A DNA stretch of 64,000 bases from Flaveria trinervia (Eukaryota; Streptophyta; Magnoliopsida; Asterales; Asteraceae), in the NCBI GenBank assembly GCA_025506515.1, contig CM046452.1:73567115-73631114 (forward strand). The letters run 5' to 3'. Positions 11,601-22,548 of this stretch are shown here, one piece after another. The position numbers were made by a program, and so were the translations under genes. The notes beneath the pieces were generated by a model. It searched no databases and was not told the DNA's origin. It worked only from the letters and a program-made list of their open reading frames with translations. Position 1 is the first letter of the stretch, and each line of letters starts with the position of its first letter.

Positions 11601-14352
11601 GCATCAAGGGCGCATCATGGAAACACAACACATCAGATGTTGTGATGCGCTCGCAGCGGCGCACCAAGCTCATCACGCATTATGCGAGCATAATGTGCGC
11701 AATTTAAACCAAGCATAGAAGGTAATATAACTGAATGTCCTATTAGGTGGTAATCAATAATATATTTTTCATGGCACACAAACCATCAAGAGCTACATGT
11801 GCATGCAATCTTTAACTTGCAAGGATATCATTAAAGATCACTAACAGAGGCTTAACTAAACAATGAGGTAGAGAAACTCAAACTTTGAGAAGCTTATACT
11901 TAAAGAATGATTCTTGCCAATGTGTTTCACTAAATCTTTTAGGATTAAATTATAGTTTCCTTGCAGTTTCAAATCATTGATGTTCTCTGAATTTACCCAT
12001 CAACTATGTGCTACAAGCAGCTGAAACTTGAAAACATGTGAGGATAAATTTCTAGCTATTTTCTTACTTTAAGCAGTAGCGAACATTAAACTCTATGGAG
12101 CCATAATTCTTCTTTTCAAGTCGTGTTTTAACCCTTCTTCCTTCATCCCTGTAAAAGGTGACAGCTAGCTCCCCAAATATGTTTCCTAGCCTACATTTAG
12201 GATTAGTAAAATTAAAGATAACGACCTGTGATAAATAAACAAAATATTCATAAAATTAAAAAAAATTAAAAACAAAACAAAAAACTGCATGCCTGTTCAA
12301 AGATTGGTTCAACTCAGATGCATCATCTGGTATAAATGTAATAACATATTTCGCGTCTACTTCAGCACGCTTGCGCAAAGCAACCATGCAATCTTCAGTT
12401 ATAGCATCTGCACCAATAACCTAATCTCACCAACATGTAACTATATAGAGATGACCACATTTAAGTTGTGTAAGCATCTACGTTTTTAGTATAGATGAAT
12501 AAATACAAACGTATAATGTGTACGTGTATGTGTTTATATTAATGCACATTCATGTCTGTGGGTGCAGTACCAAGATTTAAGTACCATAAGTTAAGAACTT
12601 AATGATGATTTAAAGGTAAAATACTTACACAATCACATTTGTCTAACCAATATGGATACTGTAATTGAGGACATTTTAAACACAACATTTACTGAATTTG
12701 TACACCCTGTTACATGAGTCTAAGCTATATTTACTTGCATTACTGCATGACACTTCATACATTCTAGCCATGAAGATGGTGCATACAGATAAAATTAATC
12801 CAATGACCAATAAAAAGTATTCCCCTTGTTCCACAAGAACCAAAACATGTTCTTTTGTGGGATGTCCAGTAGTGTAATCCAATGACCAATAAAAAGTATT
12901 GCCCTTGTTCCACAAGCACCAAAACATGTTCCTTTGCGGGATGTCCAGTAGTGCAAGATGTTTATGAAAACTAGCCAAGAGTGACATTCATGCCTTAATT
13001 TATAAATCACAATCTAATTCCATTTAGTTTTCTAGGATTGCCTTTCTGTTTGAAATTGTGAAAACTCAATTTTGCTCTCTGCCTCTCTTAGAACAGGAAC
13101 CACCCTTTATGATCTAAATCGTGTTCAACTTACATTTTCATGCTCTCTCAATTAAGACTCATTATGGGTATGTTCTACCTTCTGCTATCAAATTGATTTG
13201 GATCAAAAGCTGATTTCATTCTCCTTTAAAGATAACATCTCATTTTTAGTTTCACTTAATATGAAGAAAAAGATGGGAGTGTTGGTTAATATTACAAAAT
13301 ATGCAATAAATAGTCCTCTCAATCATTATGGATGCAAAGTGCAAACCTTAGAATTGTTAATGATGGATTGGAGTACATGCCACACACCACAAGTAGGACT
13401 AACATGTTGAGGGGGTATTCAGATGTTACTTCAAAAATGATCTTATGATATTGAGCTTACAAGAATCAGATAGCCAGCTGTTTTAAAATACAGTGCAGAA
13501 GATGGTGGACAGATTAGCCACCAAAACGATGTTTATGTGACTGCCCACAGTTTTGCTAATTCGCAATAGGGATCAAATAACAGAAACTTGGTAATCATAG
13601 ATGATATTCACAATCTTTGATTCGTAAGTGTTGATATGCAAAACCACATAAATGTAAATCTCAGATTCTATATAAAGAGTATATGAACTTCCCAAATGAA
13701 ACAACCAGCATACATAGTTAAAGCCACTTACCTTTGGAGTTAAACCTCACAACGATCACCACTACCAGTTTGATATTCCTTCCTCTAATCACTGCTCTGT
13801 CGTGCATAAGAACATATACATAAAAATATAGTTTCGGAAAGTAATGTTTACATTGCCAATTAACACCAAACATCATCATCTAGTAATAAGGTTCAAAACT
13901 ATGTTCTAAAACCAGATCATTCCTAGTTAAAACTGCAACAGAATCAAGCATTTTAATGAAACAGAATCTTAACAAAGAGGCGAAAGTGCAAAAACATCAT
14001 ACTTGAGGTTTTCGAGATCGGTGCAGACCTGAAGCCACTGAGCGGGATCACCGGACAGCTGATCGGCATCGAACATAGCTGCAACAACGGCCGGAACCCT
14101 AGTTCGGTGCTTCAAAAGCCAATCTCGTTTAAGAATGCCGGTGGAAGTGTAGGCTGCGGGCAATTGATTCTCCTTGTCCTTGGGGCTTCTGTCTATGACG
14201 GAGATCTTGGAGAAATCGGGTAATGCGAGTGTGTTGATCGGAGGTTGTTCCGAATGGAGGTGAGTTGAGATCGTGGTGTGGAGGTCTTGGTGACCGACGA
14301 TACATGCTAGTGTGACCGGTGGTGTTCGGAGTTCCTCGGGGTAATGTTCCAT
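5699..14352 (-). CDS. TRAPPC11: TRAPP complex subunit 11 (TRAPPC11), nine exons, two frame conflicts
   Basis: TRAPPC11 is a large subunit of the TRAPP tethering complexes acting in ER-Golgi and trans-Golgi traffic. Exons placed by homology and splice sites: 14003-14352, 13732-13797, 12293-12407, 12068-12190, 10836-10916, 9721-10041, 8382-8542, 7451-8286, 5699-7173. The start MEHYPEELRTPPVTLA and the GILKRDWLLKHRT block match the family N-terminus. Exons 5-8 form the foie-gras region (AEFRRDWVEALRMYED, SLYRQEGWVTLLWEVLGYL) and exon 9 the Gryzun region (EIQWHRPKPIMLYVSLGY, LECPPHGVLGEPFTY). Total is about 1,170 residues, near the usual plant length. Exons 5-9 keep one open frame. Exon 2 is 66 nt where flanking phases need one base fewer, and exon 4 ends one base short of the phase exon 5 needs; the first shift puts a TGA early in exon 3. 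Exon 3 has a GC donor. So either the copy is newly disabled or two single-base errors are present. Confidence 0.88.
11184..11714. mobile_element. MITE in TRAPPC11 intron 4
   Basis: A 531-bp element between exons 5 and 4. Its ends are inverted: GCTTGGTTTTAAATTACACG on the left and, read from the other strand, GCTTGGTTTAAATTGCGCAC on the right. The inverted similarity continues inward as runs of GATGCG and GCATCA words. It is flanked by identical ATAGAA (11178-11183 and 11715-11720), a plausible target-site duplication. It has no coding capacity. A six-base duplication does not settle the superfamily. Confidence 0.75.
12799..12956. repeat. 79-bp tandem duplication in TRAPPC11 intron 2
   Basis: Two head-to-tail copies of a 79-base unit (12799-12877 and 12878-12956), both starting TCCAATGACCAATAAAAAGT and ending GATGTCCAGTAGTG[T/C]AA. 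They differ at only a few positions, so the duplication is fairly recent. It lies within intron 2 and has no predicted product. Confidence 0.85.
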
Positions 14353-14560
14353 GGTTGTGAGAATTAGGGTTTTGAAGGTGGTGGTGGTGGTGGTTGTGGT
14401 GGTGGTGACGGTGGCGGTGGTGGCGGTGGTGGTGGTGGTGGTGGTTTATCGGCGACGTTTAGGGAAGAGCCGATCTGAGTAGTGCGTGGTTCCGATGTGT
14501 TTCTTATGGTGTGATGGAATATTAGACTCACTGAGTTGACTCGCATTTTACGATAAGTGT
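14353..14560 (-). promoter_or_regulatory. TRAPPC11 5' leader with (CCA)n tract and an upstream ORF
   Basis: Immediately upstream of the start codon, minus strand, lies an imperfect CCA/CCG microsatellite (about 14378-14453 on plus, read there as GGT repeats). An upstream frame from an ATG at 14544-14546 to a TAA at 14364-14366 would give a 60-residue peptide that is mostly proline. If the transcript starts far enough upstream, this frame ends only about 11 bases before the main ATG and could reduce its translation. No TATA box was assigned. The proline peptide is probably a by-product of the microsatellite. Confidence 0.4.
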
Positions 14561-14899
14561 TGTTTTTATTTTTTTACATAAGGCTTATTTTATTTTTAAA
14601 ATCATCTCATCTATATTTTTCAAGATTTAAACGAATAAGATACATGGGTAGGGTTTCTGAGAAAATCAATAATTATATGAAAACCACGAAAATTAACAAC
14701 TCATAATTTTTTTTAATTCTAATTGTTAAAAAATTATTTAAGCTTTTGTTACATATATGTTCAACATAAATACGAGAATAAAAAGTTTCATGTATACGTA
14801 ACTCTATGTCAAATGAAAAACAGTTACGTATACGTAACCTATATGTGATGTACATCTAAAACCATGTTACGGTTTTTCATTTGATCCATACTCATCTTC

Positions 14900-15461
14900 C
14901 TACTCTAATAAAATGGTAAATGGGTGTGCCACTTGTCACCATCACATTCATTATATCAAATTTTTTCCGTTTCTTTCTCCTATTAAATAATCATATTAGT
15001 TACTAATAATATTATCTATTTATTTTTATATTATAATTAGCTTTTTAGTAAAAAGAAGAAAGAGATTTTTTTTATTAATGCTATTTCTATAGAGATAATT
15101 TTTATAAAATGATTTTTTCAAAATAAATAAATAAAACTGTTTTTATGTAATATTTCAAAATTGATTTTTTAAAGTAATTTTTTATTAAACAAAAATAATT
15201 AAAATAAGGAGTTATAGTAAGCAATTTTAAAAAATGAAAATTTTTCAAATCGTTATTTTAAAAGAAAATATTTAATTTATCTTTGAAAAAAATAAAAATA
15301 AAATAAAATTTTCATATTATTGTTAAATTACTTATAGTCGTTACTCATACATAATTTTAATCATATCATGTCATAGTCTATTATTTTATAATTAATAATC
15401 TTTAATTTATTTAATATTTTATTTATTCAACCCGTGTAATAACGGAGTTACTAAAGCTAGT
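14900..15461 (-). repeat. AT-rich dispersed repeat, copy C (inverted)
   Basis: Inverted relative to copies A and B. Read on the minus strand it begins ACTAGCTTTAGTAACTCCG, passes ACACGGGTTGAATAAA and ends GTGACAAGTGG then TTTTATTAGAGTAG. The shared start and end words make it the third member of the same family within 12 kb. Confidence 0.5.
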
Positions 15462-15592
15462 ATTTATATATATGATACACAAATATAAGGGTTGGGATAA
15501 AAAATTTGAAAATTATGTGGTCAATTTCATTGATTTTCTCTAGTTTTCATGTAAGATTGTAGTTTTTTTATTATATTCCTTTGGTATAATTT

Positions 15593-15739
15593 ACCATTAT
15601 AATTAATAGTAACCGTCTAATGATATTAAGCAAAGGAACTTTAATGTTTGTGTTTCAAAATTTTATATACCATTATACTTACTAGTAACCGTCTAATGAT
15701 ATTAAGAAACTTTAATGTTTGTGTTTTAAAAATTTATAT
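15593..15739. repeat. Tandem duplication, about 75-bp unit
   Basis: Two adjacent copies (15593-15668 and 15669-15739) share AGTAACCGTCTAATGATATT and AACTTTAATGTTTGTGTTT. The second copy lacks a few bases after ATTAAG. It is non-coding. Confidence 0.8.
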
Positions 15740-16174
15740 ACCATATTTTAAAGGTCGGGTTTTCAACTTAAAACCACCGGACACTTTTAAAAAAGTTTGA
15801 TACTCCGCCGAGCTAAATGGCTCAAATGTTATTGTTATTTACTTTAGCCATGTATCCTTGTAATATATCCTAACTGATTTTTTAGTTTTTTTACATGTTT
15901 AATATTTAATATTTAATAAATAATAATCTTAATTTAAACATATGATAATGCAGAAATGAGGTCTGAATTTACGTAATATGTATATATATATGAGCTGAGG
16001 ACTCATGTGATGCAACATCAATTTACAATGCGGCATTGTTTCCTAGTTTCGATGATTTACATAAGTATGACCAGGTTTCACAAAGTTTGACTAGCTTGAC
16101 TTGTATCCCAACAACCATATTTTATAACCAAACATTAGAAATCTCATCCAAACACCATCAAATTCTAAACTTGT

Positions 16175-17466
16175 TGTCACACACCGATCAACGGCGGAAT
16201 CATCGGGGCGGACGAATGTGAAACGATTGTTTATAGCATATGGAACTAAATAGGTTGAAATAATATTAAATATCATTTTCATTGAATATTACAAGACAAT
16301 TAAATCATTACAATACAAACAATATATGAACAACAACATAAGATTTTCAATTAAACTAAGTCCAAGTCCTATATGAGGACGAAGAGATCCTCAAGTATCA
16401 AACCTGAAATATGTTAAAAATAAAATGGTCAACTTTGAAAGTTGGTGAGTTTCCATGGGTTAAACATACATACATACATATATATACATATATATATACA
16501 TATATATATATACATATATATATAAGATTAGTAGCAATTCATATCAATGGTTATGAATTATGCAAGTTTATAGAACACATATAGCTACAATCAAACCTTG
16601 ACAGATTGATAACCAAATAGGCTTATCAAGCCCATAGATCTATGACGTCGTCAAGCTAGCAATAGTTAATGATTATCAACGTATAATGTATCTCATATAA
16701 CACTCATAATAATATCAATAACCATGAAAAAAAGTAAAGATGAATTGCATATGCATTTACAAGTATCAAGATGTTTACAAGTGTAAGTTTATAAGGTTAA
16801 CATGTTTCACCCCAAAAGATGTGAAATAAAGTAAAAAGGGGGCATGAGAACTCACATGGAAAATGCACATGGTATGATGATGGTTGTAGTGTACATTAGA
16901 AAGCTTGAATGTTCAAGAGTCAAAGGTGATGTCCTAAATGATAAAAAGAAGCAATAACTTGAGGTTGGAATTCATTACAAGAAGTTAGGACATTTAGAGA
17001 ATGCTAAAAAGCGAAAGGTAGATTGAAAAAGGATTATTACATCAATTTTAGATTCTGGACAGAATGTTTGTATGTGTTTGAGCAGGTTTTAAAAATAGCA
17101 AATGGTTTCAGAAAATTATAAACATTTATAGTTGACTAGTTCAAAGTCTCCCAAACAACTTTCATTCAGAAACATTTTTATGAAAAGATTTTTAAATAGG
17201 TCAAAACAGCAGCACAAGACAGAAGGTGCTGAAATGTGCACTTATCTTGTAAGGTTATTGTTGAGTTGTTTGATTGAGTTTGAAGACGTATAAACTATCA
17301 TTAAAAATGTAATTCAATGAGATTTATATTGGAGTCCGAGTTTACTCAAGTTTACTTTGTTATGACCAAGTTATGGTTAGTTGAAGTCAGACTATATTCT
17401 GCCAAATATATAGTAAGAGACTTATGTGCACTTTTAAAATTGTTAAAACATGAAACGGGTTAAAAC
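16175..17466 (-). repeat. Diverged Gypsy-type LTR remnant, interrupted by Copia-2
   Basis: Starts TGTCACACACCGATC followed by GGCGGAATCATCGGGG, the type of end that inverted chromovirus LTRs show in this window (compare 19994 onward). Further similar blocks in the same order are AAAATGGTCAACTTTG with GTTGGTGAGTTT (about 16420-16450) and GAACTCACATGGAAAATG (about 16848-16866), which parallel about 20375-20402 and 20860-20876. Copia-2 inserted at 17466, and the continuation beyond 48152 could not be delimited. The call rests on block order only. Confidence 0.4.
16466..16526. repeat. Microsatellite (TACA/TATA)n
   Basis: A run of ACAT repeats passing into TATATATACA units, about 60 bp. It is simple sequence inside the LTR-like remnant. 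Confidence 0.85.
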
Positions 17467-18203
17467 TGTTAGGACCGTTTAGGTACGGAGTACTAACTGA
17501 TTCTGCGCGTATACCAACTCAAATAGTGTGGAATCCTATTTGATTGGCGATCCAATCAGGGAGAACATAGTTATGATCACTCTAACGATTAATAAAGCAT
17601 TATGAATGATTAGAACACGATCAACTATGATCTATGAACTTGGAACAGGTCTTCTTGAGTCTCTGGACGGCTAGGGTACGATTGTTTTGAATAGGTATTC
17701 GAATTGTTTAGTTTTTCTACGAATTAGGTGGTATATATAGGTTAGGGTTTTCTATTCGTGCGACTGAACCATTAGCATGGTTCAGTCGTGCGACTGAAGC
17801 ATGCGATTGATCCATCCGCACGACTAAAAGTCTAGTCGTGCGACTGAGTCAATCTTATGTCTCATCGTGCGACTGATCTAGTCTCCTGATTCAGTCGTGC
17901 GACTGGTCCATTAGCATGAAGTATTCATGCGTATGGTCCATTAGCGTGGTCCATTCGCATGAAAACTTCACACGATTAAGTTTGAACATGTTTCTCAATC
18001 ATTATTGACTAAGAAATATTTAAACAACCATAAACCTATATAGTTAGTTCAATATGCTTTATCACACAATAAATAATGAAATATTAAACATTATATGCAT
18101 CAACTACACATTGTATTTTATTCATACCCATTCAATTACATATATGTAAGACATGAAAGTCATTTAATATTAAGCTCCTAAACTAGATACACATGTATCT
18201 ACA
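17467..18203 (-). repeat. Copia-2 3' LTR (left)
   Basis: 737 bp, TGTTAGG at the left end and TCTACA at the right on plus. It pairs with 47448-48152. Compared with its partner it holds an extra 30 bp at about 17769-17798, bounded by the word GCGACTGAA on both sides. It contains a palindrome array at 17757-17965. Left flank AAAAC is half of the TSD. Confidence 0.95.
17757..17965. repeat. Palindromic TCGTGCGA-type word array in Copia-2 3' LTR
   Basis: Iterated words around TCG-TG-CGA, including the 18-base inverted repeat TTCAGTCGTGCGACTGAA (17781-17798) and CAGTCGTGCGACTG (17892-17905), with TCATGCG and TTAGCATGG variants between. Spacing is irregular at roughly 15-40 bp. See the findings for the matching arrays elsewhere. 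Confidence 0.85.
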
Positions 18204-18214
18204 AACTCCCCCTT
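18204..18214 (-). other. Copia-2 polypurine tract
   Basis: Plus-strand AACTCCCCCTT directly abuts the left LTR. Read on the element's own strand it is AAGGGGGAGTT, the primer site for plus-strand DNA synthesis. Confidence 0.85.
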
Positions 18215-18362
18215 GGACCTATTTAAATCATTGTCTAACATTCTTCATTAGCTCTTCAAACTTCTTGTACTTATCCTCTATTGTAGCTCCGGCATGTATT
18301 TCAAATGCAAGTTGAGCCGTATCACATTCTGAAACTGGAGGGCTTGTACAATATCTTGCAAA

Positions 18363-19988
18363 TCATAGAATAGTGCAATTTGTATAAAGTATAAACATCA
18401 TCAGCAGACAAAGTTTGTCAGCCACTAGGGTCAAATACCTGGAAAGTATCATTTGGCTCTCCTTCTGTAAGACTATGACCGCTTCACCTGTTTTCCAATC
18501 GTAGTACCACCACTTGAAGTGTGGAGTGAAGTCCTGTGGCATTTCCCTTAAAGGGATTCTTGACATTGTGCGCGGAGGCTCCACTTCAGCACTATCTTTG
18601 GCTTTCCAGAATAGGATCACTTCAGACGTCTGATGTACCTTTGGTTGTTGAGGTCTGAAGTTACCCACCTGATGGGTACTCTTTCCTCAATGCAGCCTCA
18701 AACCAGCCTGACATTTTCTTTAGATTAGCATGTAGCCACTTTAGACGTGCCAGCTGGTTGAGCTCAAAACCAGGTAGAGTCTTTAGATCGTGTGGGAATC
18801 TGAAGTACTCTATGCCCTTTTCTCTCTTCGCGGCATACACATTTAGATCCTCAAAATAAGCCCATATGATGATTTTTCCTGAAACCTTAAGTGTTTCTTG
18901 ACTTTGTATAGCTTGGTGTAGACATTAGGCTTTTGTGCAGTGCGCATGGCTCGGATCTCAGTAAAACAGGCCGCCATTCAGCCTTTTTGATGTTGACATA
19001 GGCGTCTAAGGCTTGGGCTTGATCCTATTCTTCTCGGACTCTTGCTCCATCTGATCCAGTTTTTCAAACGTATCACAGACGAGAGTATCACCCAGATTGG
19101 GGACTACATTCCCCTCTCTATCAGTATACTCTGGATAATGGTCATCAGTGACATCCTCGATCTCGATTTCGTCTATGTCATTGAGCTCATCATCACTTGT
19201 AACTTCAAAAGTAGGAGCGTCCTTGACAATCTCGTCCGGATTGAGCTGGAACATCTCAGCAAGCTGGTCATCAGTAAGGTCATGAATGATTTCTTCTTCT
19301 TCAGGAGTATAACTTATAGACCTTCTGACTATCCCTTGCAAATCAAGAATCATTGTAAGTTGAGACTTGATTTGCTGAAGGGGAGTATTATCATACTCAT
19401 CTTGCTGAGATGATTGATTTTTGCCCTGAATAGTAGGCGCGTCAGTAGGTGAGGCAGAAGATGAGGCTCATTGGTCTTGATTTCTCTTTATGTGTCTCTC
19501 TTGACCCTAAGCTGAGGCAGATGCAGTTGCATCTCCTTCTTCTTCATCATCATCATCATTATGCCTATCCCTTGTCTCTTCATCATCACTGACCTCATCA
19601 TTATCACTATCATCATCATCATCGTCATCATCATCATCATCATCATCATCATCACCTTCTCTTATCTTGAGTGGCTCATCCTTTGATCCCTTGAGCTTGA
19701 GCATGATGGTCTTGTTTGTAGCCTCCAACTCCCCAATCATCTTAGTTGATTGGTCGTTTTGCTCCTGGAGTTGGGCTATTTGTTGAGCTTGCTGTGAGAT
19801 CTGCTTGCTTGGGTAGCATTAAGCTCCGCAAGCTGACGTAGTTGGGCAGCTCTCTCTTCATCAGTAGCCAACAGCTTCAGCACCATTCGGTTGAGTGCTG
19901 ACAACTGTTCCTCTACCCCAATGGGGGGCAGAGATGATCCTGTGGTGAAGATGGGTGGGATGATGGTCCGGCTTGGTGGTTGGTGGTG
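18363..19988 (-). pseudogene. Copia-2 extra ORF (envelope-like position), C-terminal half
   Basis: Downstream half of the extra Copia-2 frame, separated from its start by the solo LTR at 19994-22548. From right to left: a threonine/proline stretch, a likely helical segment (LATDEERAAQLRQLAELNA), an acidic run coded by a GAT microsatellite (about 19545-19655), a block TPEEEEIIHDLTDDQLAEMF (about 19250-19310), then LPGFELNQLARLKWLHANL and, near 18500, HFKWWYYDWKTGEA. Several frame changes and stops break it. In position it corresponds to the envelope-like ORF of Sireviruses; I know no biochemical function. A similar frame lies in Copia-1 at 28990-32275. Confidence 0.6.
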
Positions 19989-19993
19989 GTAGT
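19989..19993. repeat. Target-site duplication GTAGT, left half
   Basis: GTAGT immediately before the solo LTR, repeated at 22549-22553 immediately after it. A 5-bp duplication is standard for LTR-retrotransposon integration. Confidence 0.85.
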
Positions 19994-22548
19994 TGTCACA
20001 CCCCCGCTAAAGCGGAAACACGGGGTTGCGACGAGACGGGAATCGTCATAACACATGGTAAGCGATAGAGATGCAATAATAGTAATGATGACATGCGTGT
20101 CATGACGACACCCGACAACAAGGGGACTTGTGTCGTGTTTAGTCAGTATTCACGACAACATAGCCATAAGCATAAACATGATATAAGATAAACATAGGTA
20201 ATAACATGTATGCAATTCCACAACCCGGGAACAAGTTACAAAGTATAATGTTGTTTGAACAGTTACAACAATTGTTTTCAAAAAGACAAGTTTGGCCCGA
20301 AAAATGCATCCTAGGGTCTCCACTAAGGCAGCACACCTAGAACCTCAGCTAGCATGATCACCTGAAAAGATATCAAAATGGTCAACAAAATTGTTGGTGA
20401 GCTCGCAGGTTTAAGTTATAAAGTGTAAGTGATGCTGTAAAAGTAAGTGATATGGAATACCGTGAATACAGTTATATACACAAGTAAAATCACATGACAT
20501 GAGCTTTGCAACCAAACCTAGCGACATACACAAAGAAATTGTCGGCATATATTCACCCAAGGCCCGTACCTGGCTATTGTTGGTACTAACTAGTATACCA
20601 ACACGAGGGTGGGGGTGTCAACCCAGTAGTAATACCAATACCTAACCGTCGGTTCCACACTGGAATTAAATAGTTGCAAAGATAGAACCACAACAGCAGA
20701 CCCAAGCATGTATCAGATAAGTCTTGCAACACAGTATCACGTTGATTCCTTGTATGAAAATTGTATGTATGTTGTACAGCATAGAAAACGGGCGAGCATA
20801 CTTTTCCCCCATGTTTGTAAATGTTTGTAAAATAGTATAAGCATAAAAAGGGGCCACGAAACTCACATGTAAATGGTAAGTATGAAAGATCGAGATTTCA
20901 ACAGTGGAATGCAATGATCGGTCAAACACCTATTGACAGTTATTGTTAAGCATTAATGACCTGTACAAAGCGTATAGTAATGTTTGGCCGGTTCGGGTTG
21001 TATCGGTTCGGTCGTGGGTGGCACACACACACAAGCGGACACACGTATCAGATCTTATGTAGATCCAAGTACTACGAGTAGTCGTCATTGCTTATGACAT
21101 CCTTGTAAAGATCTCATTGTTATGAAAGATGACACTTGTTAAGTATTTGTAGTTTCAAATGGGTTGTCGGTAATTGCAAATGTTAGGTTTATTTCAATTG
21201 AAATAGTATGTGCAGGTGATAGCGTTGACTTTAATCTTTGGGGTCAAGCAATGACACTTTTACTGATGTTGCCTTATCATCATCAGACGTTCAAGGGAAA
21301 TTCACACTCAACATCAGACGCACAACAGGACCAGACGCTCGACCCACGTTCCATTCGTACGAATCAACCTTCAATCGTGCGAATTAGCTACTTTCGTGCG
21401 ATTGAACCTTCATTCGTGCGATTGGACTCAGTCGCACCACACAACACACACATTCGCACGACCCAACCTCCATGCGCACGAATCAACCCTCAATCGTGCG
21501 AATTAGCTACTTTCGTGCGATTGAACCTTCATTCGTGCGATTGGACTCCAGTCGTGCGAAACACGCACAATCGCATACACTCAGTCGGTCACCTGACTCA
21601 ATCGCACACAATCATTCATATGCATGACTCAATCGTATACACACACCCAGTCGCACGACTCAGTCGCACGACATGCCTAGTCGCACGAATCAGTCGCACG
21701 ATTGACTTAGACGCATGATTCAGTCGCACGACTCACTCAGTCGCACGGCTCAATCGCATGACAGACCCAGTCGCCTGAACTGCAGAATCGCGACTATGGT
21801 CGGGCTGAGCAGCCCCCGAGCTACTCTAACGCGAGTTTTATACCACGAGGACTTCCAGAAACACTCAACAAAAATACACAAACATGAAACACAAGCAGAA
21901 AGACCTCACACGCACCCACACGACCTCATGTGCTCGGATGAACCCGAGCACCCAAAACCCTAGAAAACACAGCAGTAAAAAGACAAGAAAAGAGACAACC
22001 AAAGTCGTCTACCTGCTAGAAACGAGTATACACGATGATACCCAAGATTTGGCAGTGAAAACGCAACAAGCGTGATGGTTTTAGGTGCTAGATCGAGAGA
22101 GAAAGTGGAGAAAATGTTGAAGGTGAAGAAGATAAGGATGAGGATAAATGGCTGGGAATGGGGTTTATATACCCAGCCCAAGTTTGCAAAATCACAAGTT
22201 TAGTCCCTGCACTTAACCCTCGAGTTTCCCAAAATTTGTTTCGGTTGATTACGACCTTAAAATGTTCGTTATATTAAGGTTAAAAGCGTGTTTAATGGCA
22301 TTTGATAGTCTAAAATGGTTTTATTAATGACAATGGTCGAAATTAAAAATGATATATTTGGTGGTGATGGTGATGAAATTTATAAAAGGTTTATGCTTAA
22401 CACACGTTCTCGAAGGAAGCACGGGCACAAAGGAAAATAAGCAGACATGATTCCTTAAAGCAGGAGTTCATGAAGAAAAGGAAGAATAATTAAAATATTT
22501 CTATGTTATTTATGTCGTTTGACGGACCTTGAGGTGACGGATGTCACA
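19994..22548 (-). mobile_element. Solo Gypsy LTR (family of the 56645-59067 LTR), inverted
   Basis: 2,555 bp beginning TGTCACACCCCCGC and ending GGATGTCACA on plus, with TG/CA ends and a perfect 5-bp TSD. Its minus strand matches the 3' LTR of the Gypsy element at 56645-59067 in block order: CATCCGTCACCTCAAGGTCC at the start, the TCGTGCGA array in the middle, then TACCAACACGAGGGTGGG-type text, GGTCAACAAAATTGTTGG and TAGCGGGGGTGTGACA at the end. No internal region remains, so it is a solo LTR left by LTR-LTR recombination. It landed in the threonine-rich linker of the Copia-2 extra ORF. Confidence 0.93.
21340..21790. repeat. Palindromic TCGTGCGA-type word array in solo Gypsy LTR
   Basis: About two dozen words such as TCGTGCGA, TCGCACGA and TTCGTACGAA are packed in 450 bp, often spaced 12-20 bp. 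A 70-odd base segment (AATCAACC to ATTGGACTC) is repeated once. Despite lying in a Gypsy LTR, the words match those of Copia-2. Confidence 0.85.

Larger units (their letters stand above)
14561..16174. other. AT-rich intergenic region upstream of TRAPPC11
   Basis: Very A/T-rich, with no gene recognised. It should contain the TRAPPC11 promoter at its left end. It includes the inverted repeat copy C and a short tandem duplication at 15593-15739. Small frames near 14673-14855 and 16036-16174 show no domain. Confidence 0.6.

Noticed and set aside
14364..14546. Independent proline-rich protein gene
   Set aside because: It is the CCA microsatellite in the TRAPPC11 leader; treated only as a possible upstream ORF.
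16091..16282. Small minus-strand gene near 16.2 kb
   Set aside because: No domain; overlaps the start of an LTR-like remnant.
19994..22548. The missing 5' LTR of the Gypsy element at 53320-59067
   Set aside because: It is in opposite orientation, 31 kb away, and has its own perfect TSD, so it is an independent insertion.
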